9,418 bases of DNA from Pelobacter sp. UBA5610 (GCA_002424645.1 DIKU01000102.1:1-9418); one strand, 5' to 3'. Positions 1 through 6,411 are shown, numbered from the stretch's first letter. Notes: generated by a model from the letters alone, not told the origin. Numbers and translations are program-made.

Positions 1-178
1 TTGATCCGGTTACATTAAAAGACCGACATGATGCTGTCAATACTCGGATGAATTACGCATTATGCTGATACCGCCAGACCCCGGGCGAGGTCTCAGGATT
101 AAGTGTTAATATCGACCTTTTGTCGGTTAATCTATCTTGGGATAAAGGCGGCAACGGACAACTGGACTGCTGATGTTG
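1..178. other. Left-edge non-coding stretch, possible gene tail
   Basis: I see no complete gene here. The + strand frame beginning at base 3 is open from the window edge to a TGA at 66-68 (21 codons). It could be the C-terminus of a neighbouring gene, but it is too short to judge. Two small dyads occur: AGACC/GGTCT around 76-93, and CGAC/GTCG around 113-125 flanked by TTAA-rich bases. Neither has a T-run that would make it a convincing terminator. Confidence 0.3.
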
Positions 179-213
179 AAAAACTCCCACAGTCCATCAC
201 CGGGGAGTTTTTT
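179..213 (-). terminator. Rho-independent terminator of the efflux operon, possibly bidirectional
   Basis: AAAAACTCCC at 179-188 pairs perfectly with GGGAGTTTTT at 203-212 across a 14-base loop. Read on the minus strand, the GC-containing stem ends in a run of T about 33 bases beyond the stop codon of the membrane-fusion gene. The + strand also has T6 at 208-213, so it could stop transcription from either side. Confidence 0.8.
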
Positions 214-245
214 GATAGCAGGTGGCAAGCTTTTCCTCTGCCGAT

Positions 246-1127
246 TTATGATCCCTGCGCGGGCTTGACAATAATCGTGCAGGTCATTCCGGCCGCAAGG
301 GGCATATTCTCCGGAATCCGGTCAATCCGCACACGCACCGGCACCCGTTGCGCCAGACGCACCCAGTTGAAGACTGGATTGACGTCGGCCAGGAGTTCAT
401 TCCCCGTGGGATTGTCCCGGTCGGTGATGCCCCGTGCAAGGCTTTCGATATGCCCATGGAGCGGCGTATCCGAACTCATGAGCCTGATCTCCACAGGATC
501 CTCCGGGTGGAGAAGCCGCAGTTTATTCTCTTCGAAATACCCGTAAACCCAGAACGAGTTTTTATCCACCACAGCAAGTTTCGGAATGCCAGCCGTTGCA
601 AAATCCCCGGCATGAATCGAGAGATTTGTGATGTACCCGTCGACCGGTGCGCGTACCTCGGTGCGCTGCAGGTTAAGTTTCGCCACATCGCACGCCGCCA
701 GCGCTTCTCTGTAAAGAGCTTCGGCCGCATCTGCCTGGGCCCGTGAGTTCTCCCGGTTCTCGTTGGAGATGACCTCGCCCCCCAGCTGAGCCCGTCGTTT
801 AAACTCCTGGCCTCGCATAATCATGGTCGCTTTGCTGGCAGTCAGGCGCGCTGACGCCTGGTCGAGGGCCAGTCGGTAGCGTTTCTGATCGATGGTGAAA
901 AGCAGATCACCTTTATGTACGAGCTGATTATCATGCACGGCCATGCTGGCAACCATGCCGGAAACGTCTGCCGCGACCTTGATGATATCGGCCCGAACCC
1001 GACCGTCCCGGGTCCATGGGGAATTCATGTATCTTTGCCATAAGGCGATGCTTGTCAGTATTGCCGCAGAAAAGATAATCAGTGTAACGGCGATTCTGGA
1101 TAAGGTTTTTAGTCTGCCAGGTTTCAT
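246..1127 (-). CDS. HlyD-family membrane-fusion protein of an aromatic-acid efflux pump (AaeA-like)
   Basis: This is the periplasmic adaptor that joins the inner-membrane FUSC component to the outer-membrane channel. The protein has 293 residues, close to E. coli AaeA. One N-terminal membrane anchor lies at about residues 11-30. A biotinyl-lipoyl-like half follows (ADVSGMVASMAVHDNQLVHK, 53-72), then a short alpha-hairpin (about 85-155) and the second lipoyl half with the family signature LNLQRTEVRAPVDGYITNL (151-169). A beta-barrel region containing ADVNPVFNWVRLAQRVPVRV (247-266) is very typical of AaeA/EmrA-like adaptors. The start is supported by GAGGT six bases upstream (1134-1138). It is the last gene of the operon, 109 bases after the DUF1656 gene, and is followed by a terminator. 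The family is certain. The substrate (aromatic carboxylates such as hydroxybenzoates) is inferred from AaeA similarity. Confidence 0.93.
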   Translation of the reverse strand: MKPGRLKTLSRIAVTLIIFSAAILTSIALWQRYMNSPWTRDGRVRADIIKVAADVSGMVASMAVHDNQLVHKGDLLFTIDQKRYRLALDQASARLTASKATMIMRGQEFKRRAQLGGEVISNENRENSRAQADAAEALYREALAACDVAKLNLQRTEVRAPVDGYITNLSIHAGDFATAGIPKLAVVDKNSFWVYGYFEENKLRLLHPEDPVEIRLMSSDTPLHGHIESLARGITDRDNPTGNELLADVNPVFNWVRLAQRVPVRVRIDRIPENMPLAAGMTCTIIVKPAQGS

Positions 1128-1240
1128 GGAATTACCTCAATGCAAAGGGGTGGAGGCAAGAACCCAGATATCCGTTTGATGATTTGGTTTCGCGTCTCCA
1201 TGGCAAAAAATTCTACGGACAAGTATCGCCTCGCCATCAT
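1124..1240 (-). CDS. Possible 38-codon ORF bridging the DUF1656 and HlyD genes
   Basis: This small reading frame fills the only sizeable gap inside the operon. Its ATG (1240-1238) overlaps the TGA of the DUF1656 gene as ATGA. Its own TGA (1126-1124) overlaps the ATG of the HlyD gene, again as ATGA. It starts MMARRYLSVEFF and ends PPPLCIEVIP. It has no predicted membrane segment and no family I recognise, and no clear Shine-Dalgarno precedes it, so it would depend on coupled re-initiation. A gap of this length stays open by chance fairly often, so it may be only a leader-type coupling frame or coincidence. Confidence 0.25.
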   Translation of the reverse strand: MMARRYLSVEFFAMETRNQIIKRISGFLPPPLCIEVIP

Positions 1241-1437
1241 CTCAGGATTAACAGACCAAATGCTCCGAACATGCAGACAAAAAGGCTTACCTGAAATAAA
1301 GGCGGATGCCATATATGGCGATAAACGCCGAGGCGACTGAATAACCGATTCAGGACGGCCTGCAGGCCTATGCACAGTATAAACACGACAAGAAGCGTCG
1401 GCACCAGAGCGTCCAGCAAAGCGAATTCACGCGGCAT
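1237..1437 (-). CDS. DUF1656 small inner-membrane protein (AaeX-like)
   Basis: A 66-residue protein that regularly accompanies FUSC/HlyD efflux pairs (E. coli AaeX); its exact role in the pump is not established. Two hydrophobic segments lie at about residues 10-30 and 47-65. They are separated by the family motif GVYRHIWHPPLFQVSLFV (37-54), where the W-H-P-P/A-L-F core is characteristic. I chose the ATG at 1437 because AAGGAG (1447-1452) sits nine bases upstream and the protein then has normal family length. An upstream ATG at 1506 would add 23 unlikely residues. The first 11 bases overlap the end of the FUSC gene, indicating translational coupling. Confidence 0.9.
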   Translation of the reverse strand: MPREFALLDALVPTLLVVFILCIGLQAVLNRLFSRLGVYRHIWHPPLFQVSLFVCMFGAFGLLILR

Positions 1438-3607
1438 ACGAAATTTCTCCTTGGTGAGGCGCGGTACGACAGTTGATGCTATCTGCAAGGACGGTTTCAT
1501 CATCAAGCAGCGCCATACGCATCATGTGGAGGGATGTCATCATCTGGCGCAACACCCTCTGCGGATGTTGCCCGGCTGTTTCGTAATTCTTCTGTGAGCG
1601 GATGGCATCGATGGCATCCCCGACGCCGGCAATGGCCGCGGCATGGTTGCTGGCGGTCGGCTGGCGGAACAGTTGTTGGATTAAGGTAATGCTTTTTTGA
1701 ATCCCTGCGGGTTGCAGCTGTTGTGGAATGGTTTGGCTGGCCTGTCGCAGGTGAAAGACTGCGCGGCCGATTTCGAGAGCCAAAAACATCCAATCGAGAG
1801 AGGCTTGATCCGGAGAATTTTGATCGCTTTGTCCCGCGGCAATTTTTTGCAGCAGGTCACGGGTGCCGCTCTCGAAACGATGTTCAAGCCCGGACAAAGG
1901 GGCAGCGCAGGCCTTCAATACCTGCTGTCGCAGCATCACCGGAATGCGGCGTTTGAACCAGGGGCTGGTGACGGGTAGAAAAATTGCGAACATGACGGCC
2001 GCGGCGGCCAACCCGAGCATCAGCGCATTGCCGAAATTGATCATATACATGGGGTCGTACAGCATGCTGTTGGTTGGTGCGATCATGAAGCACAACATGA
2101 CGCTGTAGGCGAGACTGATATTGGCGGTTTTGGGTGACATGGCCAACCATGGTCCGACCAGAAGAAACGGCACCAGTGCTGCGCACAGCATTCCCATCCC
2201 ACTCAAATGCGGCATGACGAAAAATTTAAACATAAATGCTGCCGGGAAACCAATGGCATGGCCTAAGAGACCTCCCTTTAACGCTTTGGTGGGATCGGGG
2301 GCCGGTGCAAACAGGGAGCATCCGATAGCAACGCTCATAACGGCGATATTTCCATATTGCCAGGACGTATTAATCCAGAACATCGATACCAAAAACAGTG
2401 TGAGCATGGCGCGGATTCCGTTCAGAATTGCTACCGCGGGATCGGTACGGGAGGCAAAATGTAGATCTTCGTTCCGTAGGGGACGGTGTTCTTCCGGCTT
2501 GGCGGCGTAGGCTCGGGTATAGTCGTGAATCTCCATAACCAGGCGCCGTATCAGTTCTACGCCGGTGTCAAAATCAAGAGTCGTCGGACTATCCGGAACA
2601 GTGCCGAGAGTATTGCGCAGAGATGCAACCCTCTCATCCAGGGTCGTGTTGTAGGCGGCAATGCGACGCGAGGATTGGTGAGCCTCATCTTCGGTGTGTG
2701 GGGGCTCTCCATGATTGAGTATGGCTTCGGCCAATAATTCCGCTAGGGTAACCAATCCTGGAGCGGCAGGGGACTCGGTCTTCTGCAACCGTTTCAAAAG
2801 CTGATTAAACGAGTGAAGCGTGGTCGATGCCGCCATAAAATCCCTGTTCATTCGACGCAGGCGGGCATCTCGCCGGGGAGTTTGGGTTGTTTCCAGGAGC
2901 GAGGCGCCGCGCAGGGATTCGAGGGTGAGTACGCTATGGATGAAGCGCAGATGCATGCGCTCAACGTCCCGGTGTTGCATCTTTCCCGTAAACAGGGCCT
3001 GCACAAAACCGCAAAATTCCGTATAGCGGTTTCGTACGGTGCGCACGATGGTGCTTCCCATATGTTGTGGGAAAATCAGGTCGCCGACCAAACCGGCACA
3101 GAGGATTCCAACCATAACTTCGGAAATACGATTGCTGGCATAGGTGAAAAAGGACAACGGATGGTTGACTTGCGCAAGTCCTATCATGGCGGCGGTGTAA
3201 CCTGCCAGGGTGAATCCGTAACAACGAAAGTTGCGGTTCAGGGCGGCTCCTGCCGTGCAAAATCCCACCCATAATGACAACCCCAGTAAAAACAGAACCC
3301 TTTCCTGCGGAAACAGGGCAAGTAAAACAAGACAGGCCCCTGCGCCGTAAAGGGTTCCCAGTATGCGATAGAGACTTTTTGTGAGGACCATGCCGGAGTG
3401 CGGATGCATGAGGACATAAACGGTAACCATGGCCGTTGCCGGTTGCCCCAGTTCGAAACGCATGGATATCCACATGGCCAACAGCACGGCAAGGGTCTGT
3501 TTGAAAGCAAACAGCCAGTTGGTTGCCTCCTTGCCGGCCTGGGCAGCCACACCTTTCACCAAGGTGAACAGATGACCTGGGCTATGGCTCCGGATGGCCT
3601 TTTTCAT
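1427..3607 (-). CDS. FUSC-family inner-membrane efflux component (AaeB-like)
   Basis: This is the inner-membrane transport subunit of the pump, 726 residues, with the duplicated architecture of the FUSC/aromatic acid exporter family. The first membrane block spans about residues 30-180 and includes MVTVYVLMHPHSGMVLTKS (60-78) and a run of hydrophobic helices. A cytoplasmic, charge-rich, largely helical domain covers about 185-390. A second membrane block covers about 395-546, including NIAVMSVAIGCSLFAPAPDP (420-439) and FLLVGPWLAMSPK (481-493). A soluble C-terminal tail of about 180 residues follows. Its ATG overlaps the stop of the outer-membrane factor gene as ATGA; the upstream sequence is only a weak ribosome site, so coupling probably drives initiation. 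It overlaps the DUF1656 gene by 11 bases. The family is confident; substrate identity is inferred from AaeB. Confidence 0.93.
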   Translation of the reverse strand: MKKAIRSHSPGHLFTLVKGVAAQAGKEATNWLFAFKQTLAVLLAMWISMRFELGQPATAMVTVYVLMHPHSGMVLTKSLYRILGTLYGAGACLVLLALFPQERVLFLLGLSLWVGFCTAGAALNRNFRCYGFTLAGYTAAMIGLAQVNHPLSFFTYASNRISEVMVGILCAGLVGDLIFPQHMGSTIVRTVRNRYTEFCGFVQALFTGKMQHRDVERMHLRFIHSVLTLESLRGASLLETTQTPRRDARLRRMNRDFMAASTTLHSFNQLLKRLQKTESPAAPGLVTLAELLAEAILNHGEPPHTEDEAHQSSRRIAAYNTTLDERVASLRNTLGTVPDSPTTLDFDTGVELIRRLVMEIHDYTRAYAAKPEEHRPLRNEDLHFASRTDPAVAILNGIRAMLTLFLVSMFWINTSWQYGNIAVMSVAIGCSLFAPAPDPTKALKGGLLGHAIGFPAAFMFKFFVMPHLSGMGMLCAALVPFLLVGPWLAMSPKTANISLAYSVMLCFMIAPTNSMLYDPMYMINFGNALMLGLAAAAVMFAIFLPVTSPWFKRRIPVMLRQQVLKACAAPLSGLEHRFESGTRDLLQKIAAGQSDQNSPDQASLDWMFLALEIGRAVFHLRQASQTIPQQLQPAGIQKSITLIQQLFRQPTASNHAAAIAGVGDAIDAIRSQKNYETAGQHPQRVLRQMMTSLHMMRMALLDDETVLADSINCRTAPHQGEISYAA

Positions 3608-5202
3608 GGCCTATCCGTCGGTACGGTCTTGGCTGAAACCTGCGTGACCGTGTTTGCGGACCCGGCCGCGAAACTGTCGTGGAATGTTTCGGAATCCGAC
3701 CCTCCACCGAGGGCTTGCATCAGCAGGGCGTGAGCGTCAAGCCTGCGAGCCTCGATCTTTGCCTTGCGCAGGGCCTCTATAAGTGTCTGGTTCTGAGCAT
3801 TGAGCACATTCAGGTAGTCGGTAAGGCCGGCACGATACCCGCGCATGGCGATGTTGTAGGCTCGCTCGGCCAGGGTGTTCGCCCTATTCGTTTCGATACG
3901 TTGTGTATCCAGGGAACGAAGAGTAACCAAAGCATCGGAGACCGATTGCAATGCTTCAATCAGGGTTAGGTTGTACGATTCAACCGCTTCATCGTAATCG
4001 GCCGTTGCGACTCCAAGTTCGCTGCGCAGGCGCCCTCCCTCAAAAATAGGAAGAGTGATAGCAGGGCCGAATCCATGTGCCAGCGTCCCCGCAGACATGA
4101 ATTGGGCGAATCCCAGTGCCGACCATCCGATATAAGCCGTTAGGTTAATATTCGGATAAAAAGCCGCTTTCGCCACTTTGATATTTTTGCCGGTCGATTC
4201 AACCATCCAACGCCGGGCTGCGACGTCAGGTCGGTGTCCCAAAAGGTCAGCCGGAAGTATTGAAGGCAGTTGAATCGGAACCTCCAGCGAAAGAGACGGG
4301 CGCAGAATCTTCTCTCCGTATCCCGGGCCTTTGCCGGTCAGCGTGCTCAACCGGTTACGCAGCAGCTCGATAGCTTCCGTTATGCTTTCCAGTTCGGAAC
4401 GCGCTGCCGGCACCGGCGTTTCAGCCTGGCTTCGCTCGATTTCTGTGGCCAGACCGGCAGCTTGTCGTTTCTGTGTAATGGCAAGAATATCCTGGCGTTG
4501 CTGCAAAGTAGTACGGGCAATGTCTTGCGCGAAATATTGCAGAGATAACGCGATGTAGGTGCGCACGACGGCGGTTTCAAGGTTGAGTCTTATAAGGCGT
4601 GCCTCGGCATCGGCAACTTTTACCTTGCCAAGGGCTGCTTCAAGGGCATTCCGATTTTTCCCCCACAGATCGAGATTGTAGGTCAGGTCGAATATGGCAT
4701 CGTTATCCCAGTAGGTATCTCCGAGGTATTTTTCACGGCTTAGAACAACGCTGGCATTTAAGCTCGGCCACATGCGGGACTTTGCACCGCCGGCCAATGC
4801 TTGGGTCCTGGCTATCCGGATATCGGCAAGGCGCAGAGAAGGATTTCCAGTGGTTGCCTGTTCTACCAGAAGGTCAAGCTGGGGGTCTCCATAGGCTTTC
4901 CACCACGCTTCCTTTGGCCATGGCGAGCCTGTCTCGGCCGCAAACCGGACAGCGCTTCCGGCATCCAGATTGTTGGGGGCGAGCATGTTGGCGTGAGGTT
5001 TGATTCCGTCGGGCAGGCGGGCGCAGCCAGTAAGGAACATGATCACAGCCATCAGGGCGAAAGCGACTTTTGCTGGTTGAATGCGAAAATTGCTGACCTG
5101 TGAAACACGCCGGCGCGGAATCCGTAGAAGGCCTGAAATTTTGATTCTTCCGGAAAACAGGGTCATGCCAATCGGTAGGGGTGAAGAAAAAGCCCTAAAC
5201 AT
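3604..5202 (-). CDS. NodT-type outer-membrane efflux lipoprotein (TolC-like channel)
   Basis: This is the outer-membrane channel of the tripartite pump. The protein has 532 residues with two OEP repeats. Family marks are EAWWKAYGDPQLDLLVEQA (98-116), YNLDLWGKNRNALEA (175-189), GHRPDVAARRWM (322-333), AAFYPNINLTA (346-356), GPAITLPIFEGGRLR (379-393) and GYRAGLTDYLNVLNAQ (455-470). A lipobox FLTG-C predicts lipidation at Cys60 after the hydrophobic stretch VAFALMAVIMFLTG (46-59). The ATG at 5202 is preceded by AGGA at seven bases. That start puts about 40 mostly basic residues ahead of the hydrophobic core, longer than usual. The only other in-frame candidate, Met13, has no ribosome site. Two TTG-N6-CAA dyads cover the translation start region. 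It shares a 4-base ATGA overlap with the FUSC gene. Pump-operon placement gives it a dedicated partner rather than a shared TolC. Confidence 0.93.
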   Translation of the reverse strand: MFRAFSSPLPIGMTLFSGRIKISGLLRIPRRRVSQVSNFRIQPAKVAFALMAVIMFLTGCARLPDGIKPHANMLAPNNLDAGSAVRFAAETGSPWPKEAWWKAYGDPQLDLLVEQATTGNPSLRLADIRIARTQALAGGAKSRMWPSLNASVVLSREKYLGDTYWDNDAIFDLTYNLDLWGKNRNALEAALGKVKVADAEARLIRLNLETAVVRTYIALSLQYFAQDIARTTLQQRQDILAITQKRQAAGLATEIERSQAETPVPAARSELESITEAIELLRNRLSTLTGKGPGYGEKILRPSLSLEVPIQLPSILPADLLGHRPDVAARRWMVESTGKNIKVAKAAFYPNINLTAYIGWSALGFAQFMSAGTLAHGFGPAITLPIFEGGRLRSELGVATADYDEAVESYNLTLIEALQSVSDALVTLRSLDTQRIETNRANTLAERAYNIAMRGYRAGLTDYLNVLNAQNQTLIEALRKAKIEARRLDAHALLMQALGGGSDSETFHDSFAAGSANTVTQVSAKTVPTDRP

Positions 5203-5206
5203 ACAG

Positions 5207-5218
5207 TTGTCCTAGCAA
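5207..5218. promoter_or_regulatory. TTG-N6-CAA dyad covering the outer-membrane factor ribosome site
   Basis: TTGTCCTAGCAA matches the dyad in the marR promoter (TTGTCGTGGCAA) at 10 of 12 positions. It overlaps the AGGA Shine-Dalgarno of the outer-membrane factor gene. It lies 15 bases (start to start) from a second dyad of the same form. I infer a binding site for the adjacent MarR-family protein. Confidence 0.5.
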
Positions 5219-5237
5219 TGGTTGTTGCAACAAGTAT
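5218..5237. promoter_or_regulatory. Second MarR-type operator between marR and the pump genes
   Basis: The core TTGTTGCAACAA (5222-5233) is a perfect 12-base palindrome. The 20-base site reads ATACTTGTTGCAACAACCAT on the minus strand and matches the site in the marR promoter at 15 of 20 positions, including a shared ATACTTGT half. I see no clear -35/-10 pair beside it. It may act on an unrecognised internal promoter, or as a roadblock for read-through from marR. Confidence 0.6.
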
Positions 5238-5243
5238 TTGTTT

Positions 5244-5268
5244 AAAAAAATCAGCCTAAATTGGCCAA
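5244..5268 (-). terminator. Weak hairpin plus T7 at the marR stop codon
   Basis: On the minus strand TTGGCC (5268-5263) can pair with GGCTGA (5256-5251) around a six-base loop, using two G-U pairs, and is followed directly by seven T. The marR stop codon lies in the 3' arm. It is weak as a terminator but could attenuate read-through from marR into the pump genes. Confidence 0.3.
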
Positions 5269-5688
5269 AAATTTCTGCAGTAATTCTCTAACCATTTTTA
5301 TTTCCGATTCGGAAAACCCCCGGATGGACTCGTCCCTGAGCTGCTGTGCCACGGGAAGCAATTCTTCCAGAAAACATTTGCCCTTTTCGGTCAAAAACAC
5401 CAGAAAGGCCCTTCTGTCAGAAGGGTCGGGGGTTCTGCGGATCAGTTCCTTCCGCTCCATGTTATCCAAAATACGGGTCGTGTTTGGTTGTTCCTTGTCT
5501 ATCCGTTGCGCCAGTTCCCTCTGGCATATACCTTCGTCCATCGCAAGGCAATTGAGGACAAGCCATTGCTCCAGGGTTATGCCAAATGATCTAAGCCGCC
5601 TCCATGCCTCATTTTTATATCGTTGGCCAGTGATGCTTATCAGATAGCCAAGGGATTCTTCTAATGTGGAATAGTTTTTACCTGTCAT
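5251..5688 (-). CDS. MarR-family transcriptional regulator, likely repressor of the efflux operon
   Basis: A dimeric winged-helix regulator of 145 residues, standard MarR length. An N-terminal dimerisation helix region covers about residues 5-35. The winged helix covers about 38-105: ITLEQWLVLNCLA (37-49), recognition helix region KEQPNTTRILDNMERKELI (65-83), and a wing with the conserved D-x-R-(R/A) element PDPSDRRAFLVFLTEKG (87-103). A C-terminal dimerisation helix follows. The ATG at 5688 gives the family length and agrees with the promoter position. An in-frame ATG at 5808 would add 40 residues that look non-coding and would swallow the promoter. No Shine-Dalgarno precedes 5688, consistent with a leaderless message. 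It is the first gene of the operon, 48 bases before the outer-membrane factor gene. Such regulators usually release DNA on binding phenolic or aromatic ligands; here that is inference. Confidence 0.9.
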   Translation of the reverse strand: MTGKNYSTLEESLGYLISITGQRYKNEAWRRLRSFGITLEQWLVLNCLAMDEGICQRELAQRIDKEQPNTTRILDNMERKELIRRTPDPSDRRAFLVFLTEKGKCFLEELLPVAQQLRDESIRGFSESEIKMVRELLQKFLANLG

Positions 5689-5694
5689 TCTGGT

Positions 5695-5723
5695 AAAATA
5701 CTTGTCGTGGCAACTATCGTCAA
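5695..5723 (-). promoter_or_regulatory. Sigma70-type promoter of marR with MarR operator in its spacer
   Basis: On the minus strand TTGACG (5723-5718) and TATTTT (5700-5695) are separated by exactly 17 bases. The last base of the -10 box is seven bases before the A of the marR ATG, so transcription should start at or within a base or two of the start codon. The 20-base dyad at 5698-5717 (+ strand ATACTTGTCGTGGCAACTAT, core TTG-N6-CAA) fills the spacer and overlaps the -10 box. That is the classical geometry for autorepression. Confidence 0.7.
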
Positions 5724-6115
5724 GATGTATATGTGGGTTATGGGCCGAGATGTGAATGATTGAAGCACAGAAGGTGTAGCCGATTCCCGTGTCGCATGTC
5801 CAGGACATCAGCTATCTCGAGGTGTGTAAAATCACGGTTCCCTGAACCAACGCTTTTTAGGGGTTCTTGGAGTACTTTTGGGAAAACTCTACTATTTCAT
5901 GACTATTATGACGGGTTAGGGTTCTGCCGATAAACAACTGTCTAACCGAACAAGGCAACCTTATTATTGACCTAATATAAATATTTGGCACATTTCCGGT
6001 CGTGTATCGTGAGAAAAAGATTTTCGTTTTTGTTTACGGAGGTTCAAGAAGGCGAGGGTTTCGTGGCCCTCTTGCTCATAAAAAAGTTTGTTATCATATA
6101 AGGGTTCAAATCAAC

Positions 6116-6141
6116 AACGGCACTTTGCCGGCAGAGCCGTT
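6116..6141. repeat. Nested inverted repeat AACGGC/GCCGTT
   Basis: AACGGC (6116-6121) is perfectly complementary to GCCGTT (6136-6141). The intervening bases contain the 8-base palindrome TGCCGGCA, offset by about one base from the outer centre. It could be a protein-binding dyad or an RNA hairpin if transcribed. No T-run follows closely. Confidence 0.4.
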
Positions 6142-6250
6142 TAGCTCCCTTTTCTTGTTCATATGTGCCTTTTATAGGGGGAGTTATATAAGCTCTTTTG
6201 CGGCTAAGGGTACGGCCGAACATTGCACTTTGACAACCAAGAGTGAAGAG

Positions 6251-6268
6251 CTTGTCCTGCGGGGCAAG
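6251..6268 (+). repeat. Seven-base-pair hairpin with tetraloop
   Basis: CTTGTCC (6251-6257) pairs with GGGCAAG-type sequence ending at 6268 (one G-U pair) around a TGCG loop, and a short TTTT follows six bases later. It may be a weak terminator or a leader structure upstream of the outer-membrane protein gene. The T-run is short and interrupted, so termination is uncertain. Confidence 0.35.
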
Positions 6269-6309
6269 GGCCGGTTTTGATGGTAGCCGACACCCCTTTG
6301 CCCGGTCAT

Positions 6310-6349
6310 ATATCTGTGATCAATGGATATCAGCATTTATTGCAGATAT
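6310..6349. repeat. Three spaced ATATC(T/A)G elements
   Basis: ATATCTG (6310-6316), ATATCAG (6327-6333) and the inverted CAGATAT (6343-6349) recur at 17- and 16-base steps just upstream of a candidate promoter. The outer two form a perfect 7-base inverted repeat. Regulator binding is inference. Confidence 0.35.
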
Positions 6350-6367
6350 GGCGGGATGGCGTATCAT
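6340..6367 (+). promoter_or_regulatory. Candidate promoter of the outer-membrane protein gene
   Basis: TTGCAG (6340-6345) and TATCAT (6362-6367) are separated by 16 bases; the -10 box matches consensus at five of six positions. It would give a 5' leader of about 38 bases before the ATG at 6412. The weak -35 suggests dependence on an activator. Confidence 0.35.
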
Positions 6368-6396
6368 GCCGTAGAGGCGTTTTGCATTTTGCGAAA

Positions 6397-6408
6397 GGGG
6401 GGGGAAGA
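6397..6408 (+). promoter_or_regulatory. Ribosome binding site containing a G8 tract
   Basis: Eight consecutive G (6397-6404) run into GAAG just before the ATG at 6412. This purine block is the only ribosome site in the region and fixes the start at 6412 rather than at the upstream in-frame TTG/ATG near 6277-6280. Confidence 0.6.
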
Positions 6409-6411
6409 ATT

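Larger units (their letters stand above)
5724..6339. other. Long intergenic region between the divergent units
   Basis: I find no gene I can support here. A 92-codon frame on the + strand (GTG at 6002 to 6280) has no ribosome site, no in-frame ATG and no family resemblance. The region holds small dyads: GGTTC/GAACC at 5836-5848, GAGGG/CCCTC at 6054-6071, and AGCTCCC/GGGAGTT at 6143-6185. It also has five direct copies of GGTTC and AT-rich stretches near 5961-5993. A weak promoter-like pair (TTGCTC at 6072, TATAAG at 6097, 19-base spacer) is not convincing. Confidence 0.5.

Noticed and set aside
3..68. Open frame from the window edge ending in TGA
   Set aside because: Only 21 codons are visible; this is not enough to tell a gene tail from chance.
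5689..5808. N-terminal extension of the MarR protein to an ATG at 5808
   Set aside because: It adds 40 residues with no MarR similarity, overlaps a good promoter and operator, and has no Shine-Dalgarno.
5913..5924. GGGTTAGGGTTC, resembling a telomere-type repeat
   Set aside because: A single partial copy in a bacterial intergenic region; no array.
5992..6010. Sigma54-like TTGGCAC near 5994
   Set aside because: The matching -12 GC/TTGC element is absent at the required distance.
6002..6280. 92-codon + strand frame in the intergenic region
   Set aside because: GTG start without a ribosome site, no recognisable motif, no internal ATG, and composition like the surrounding non-coding DNA.
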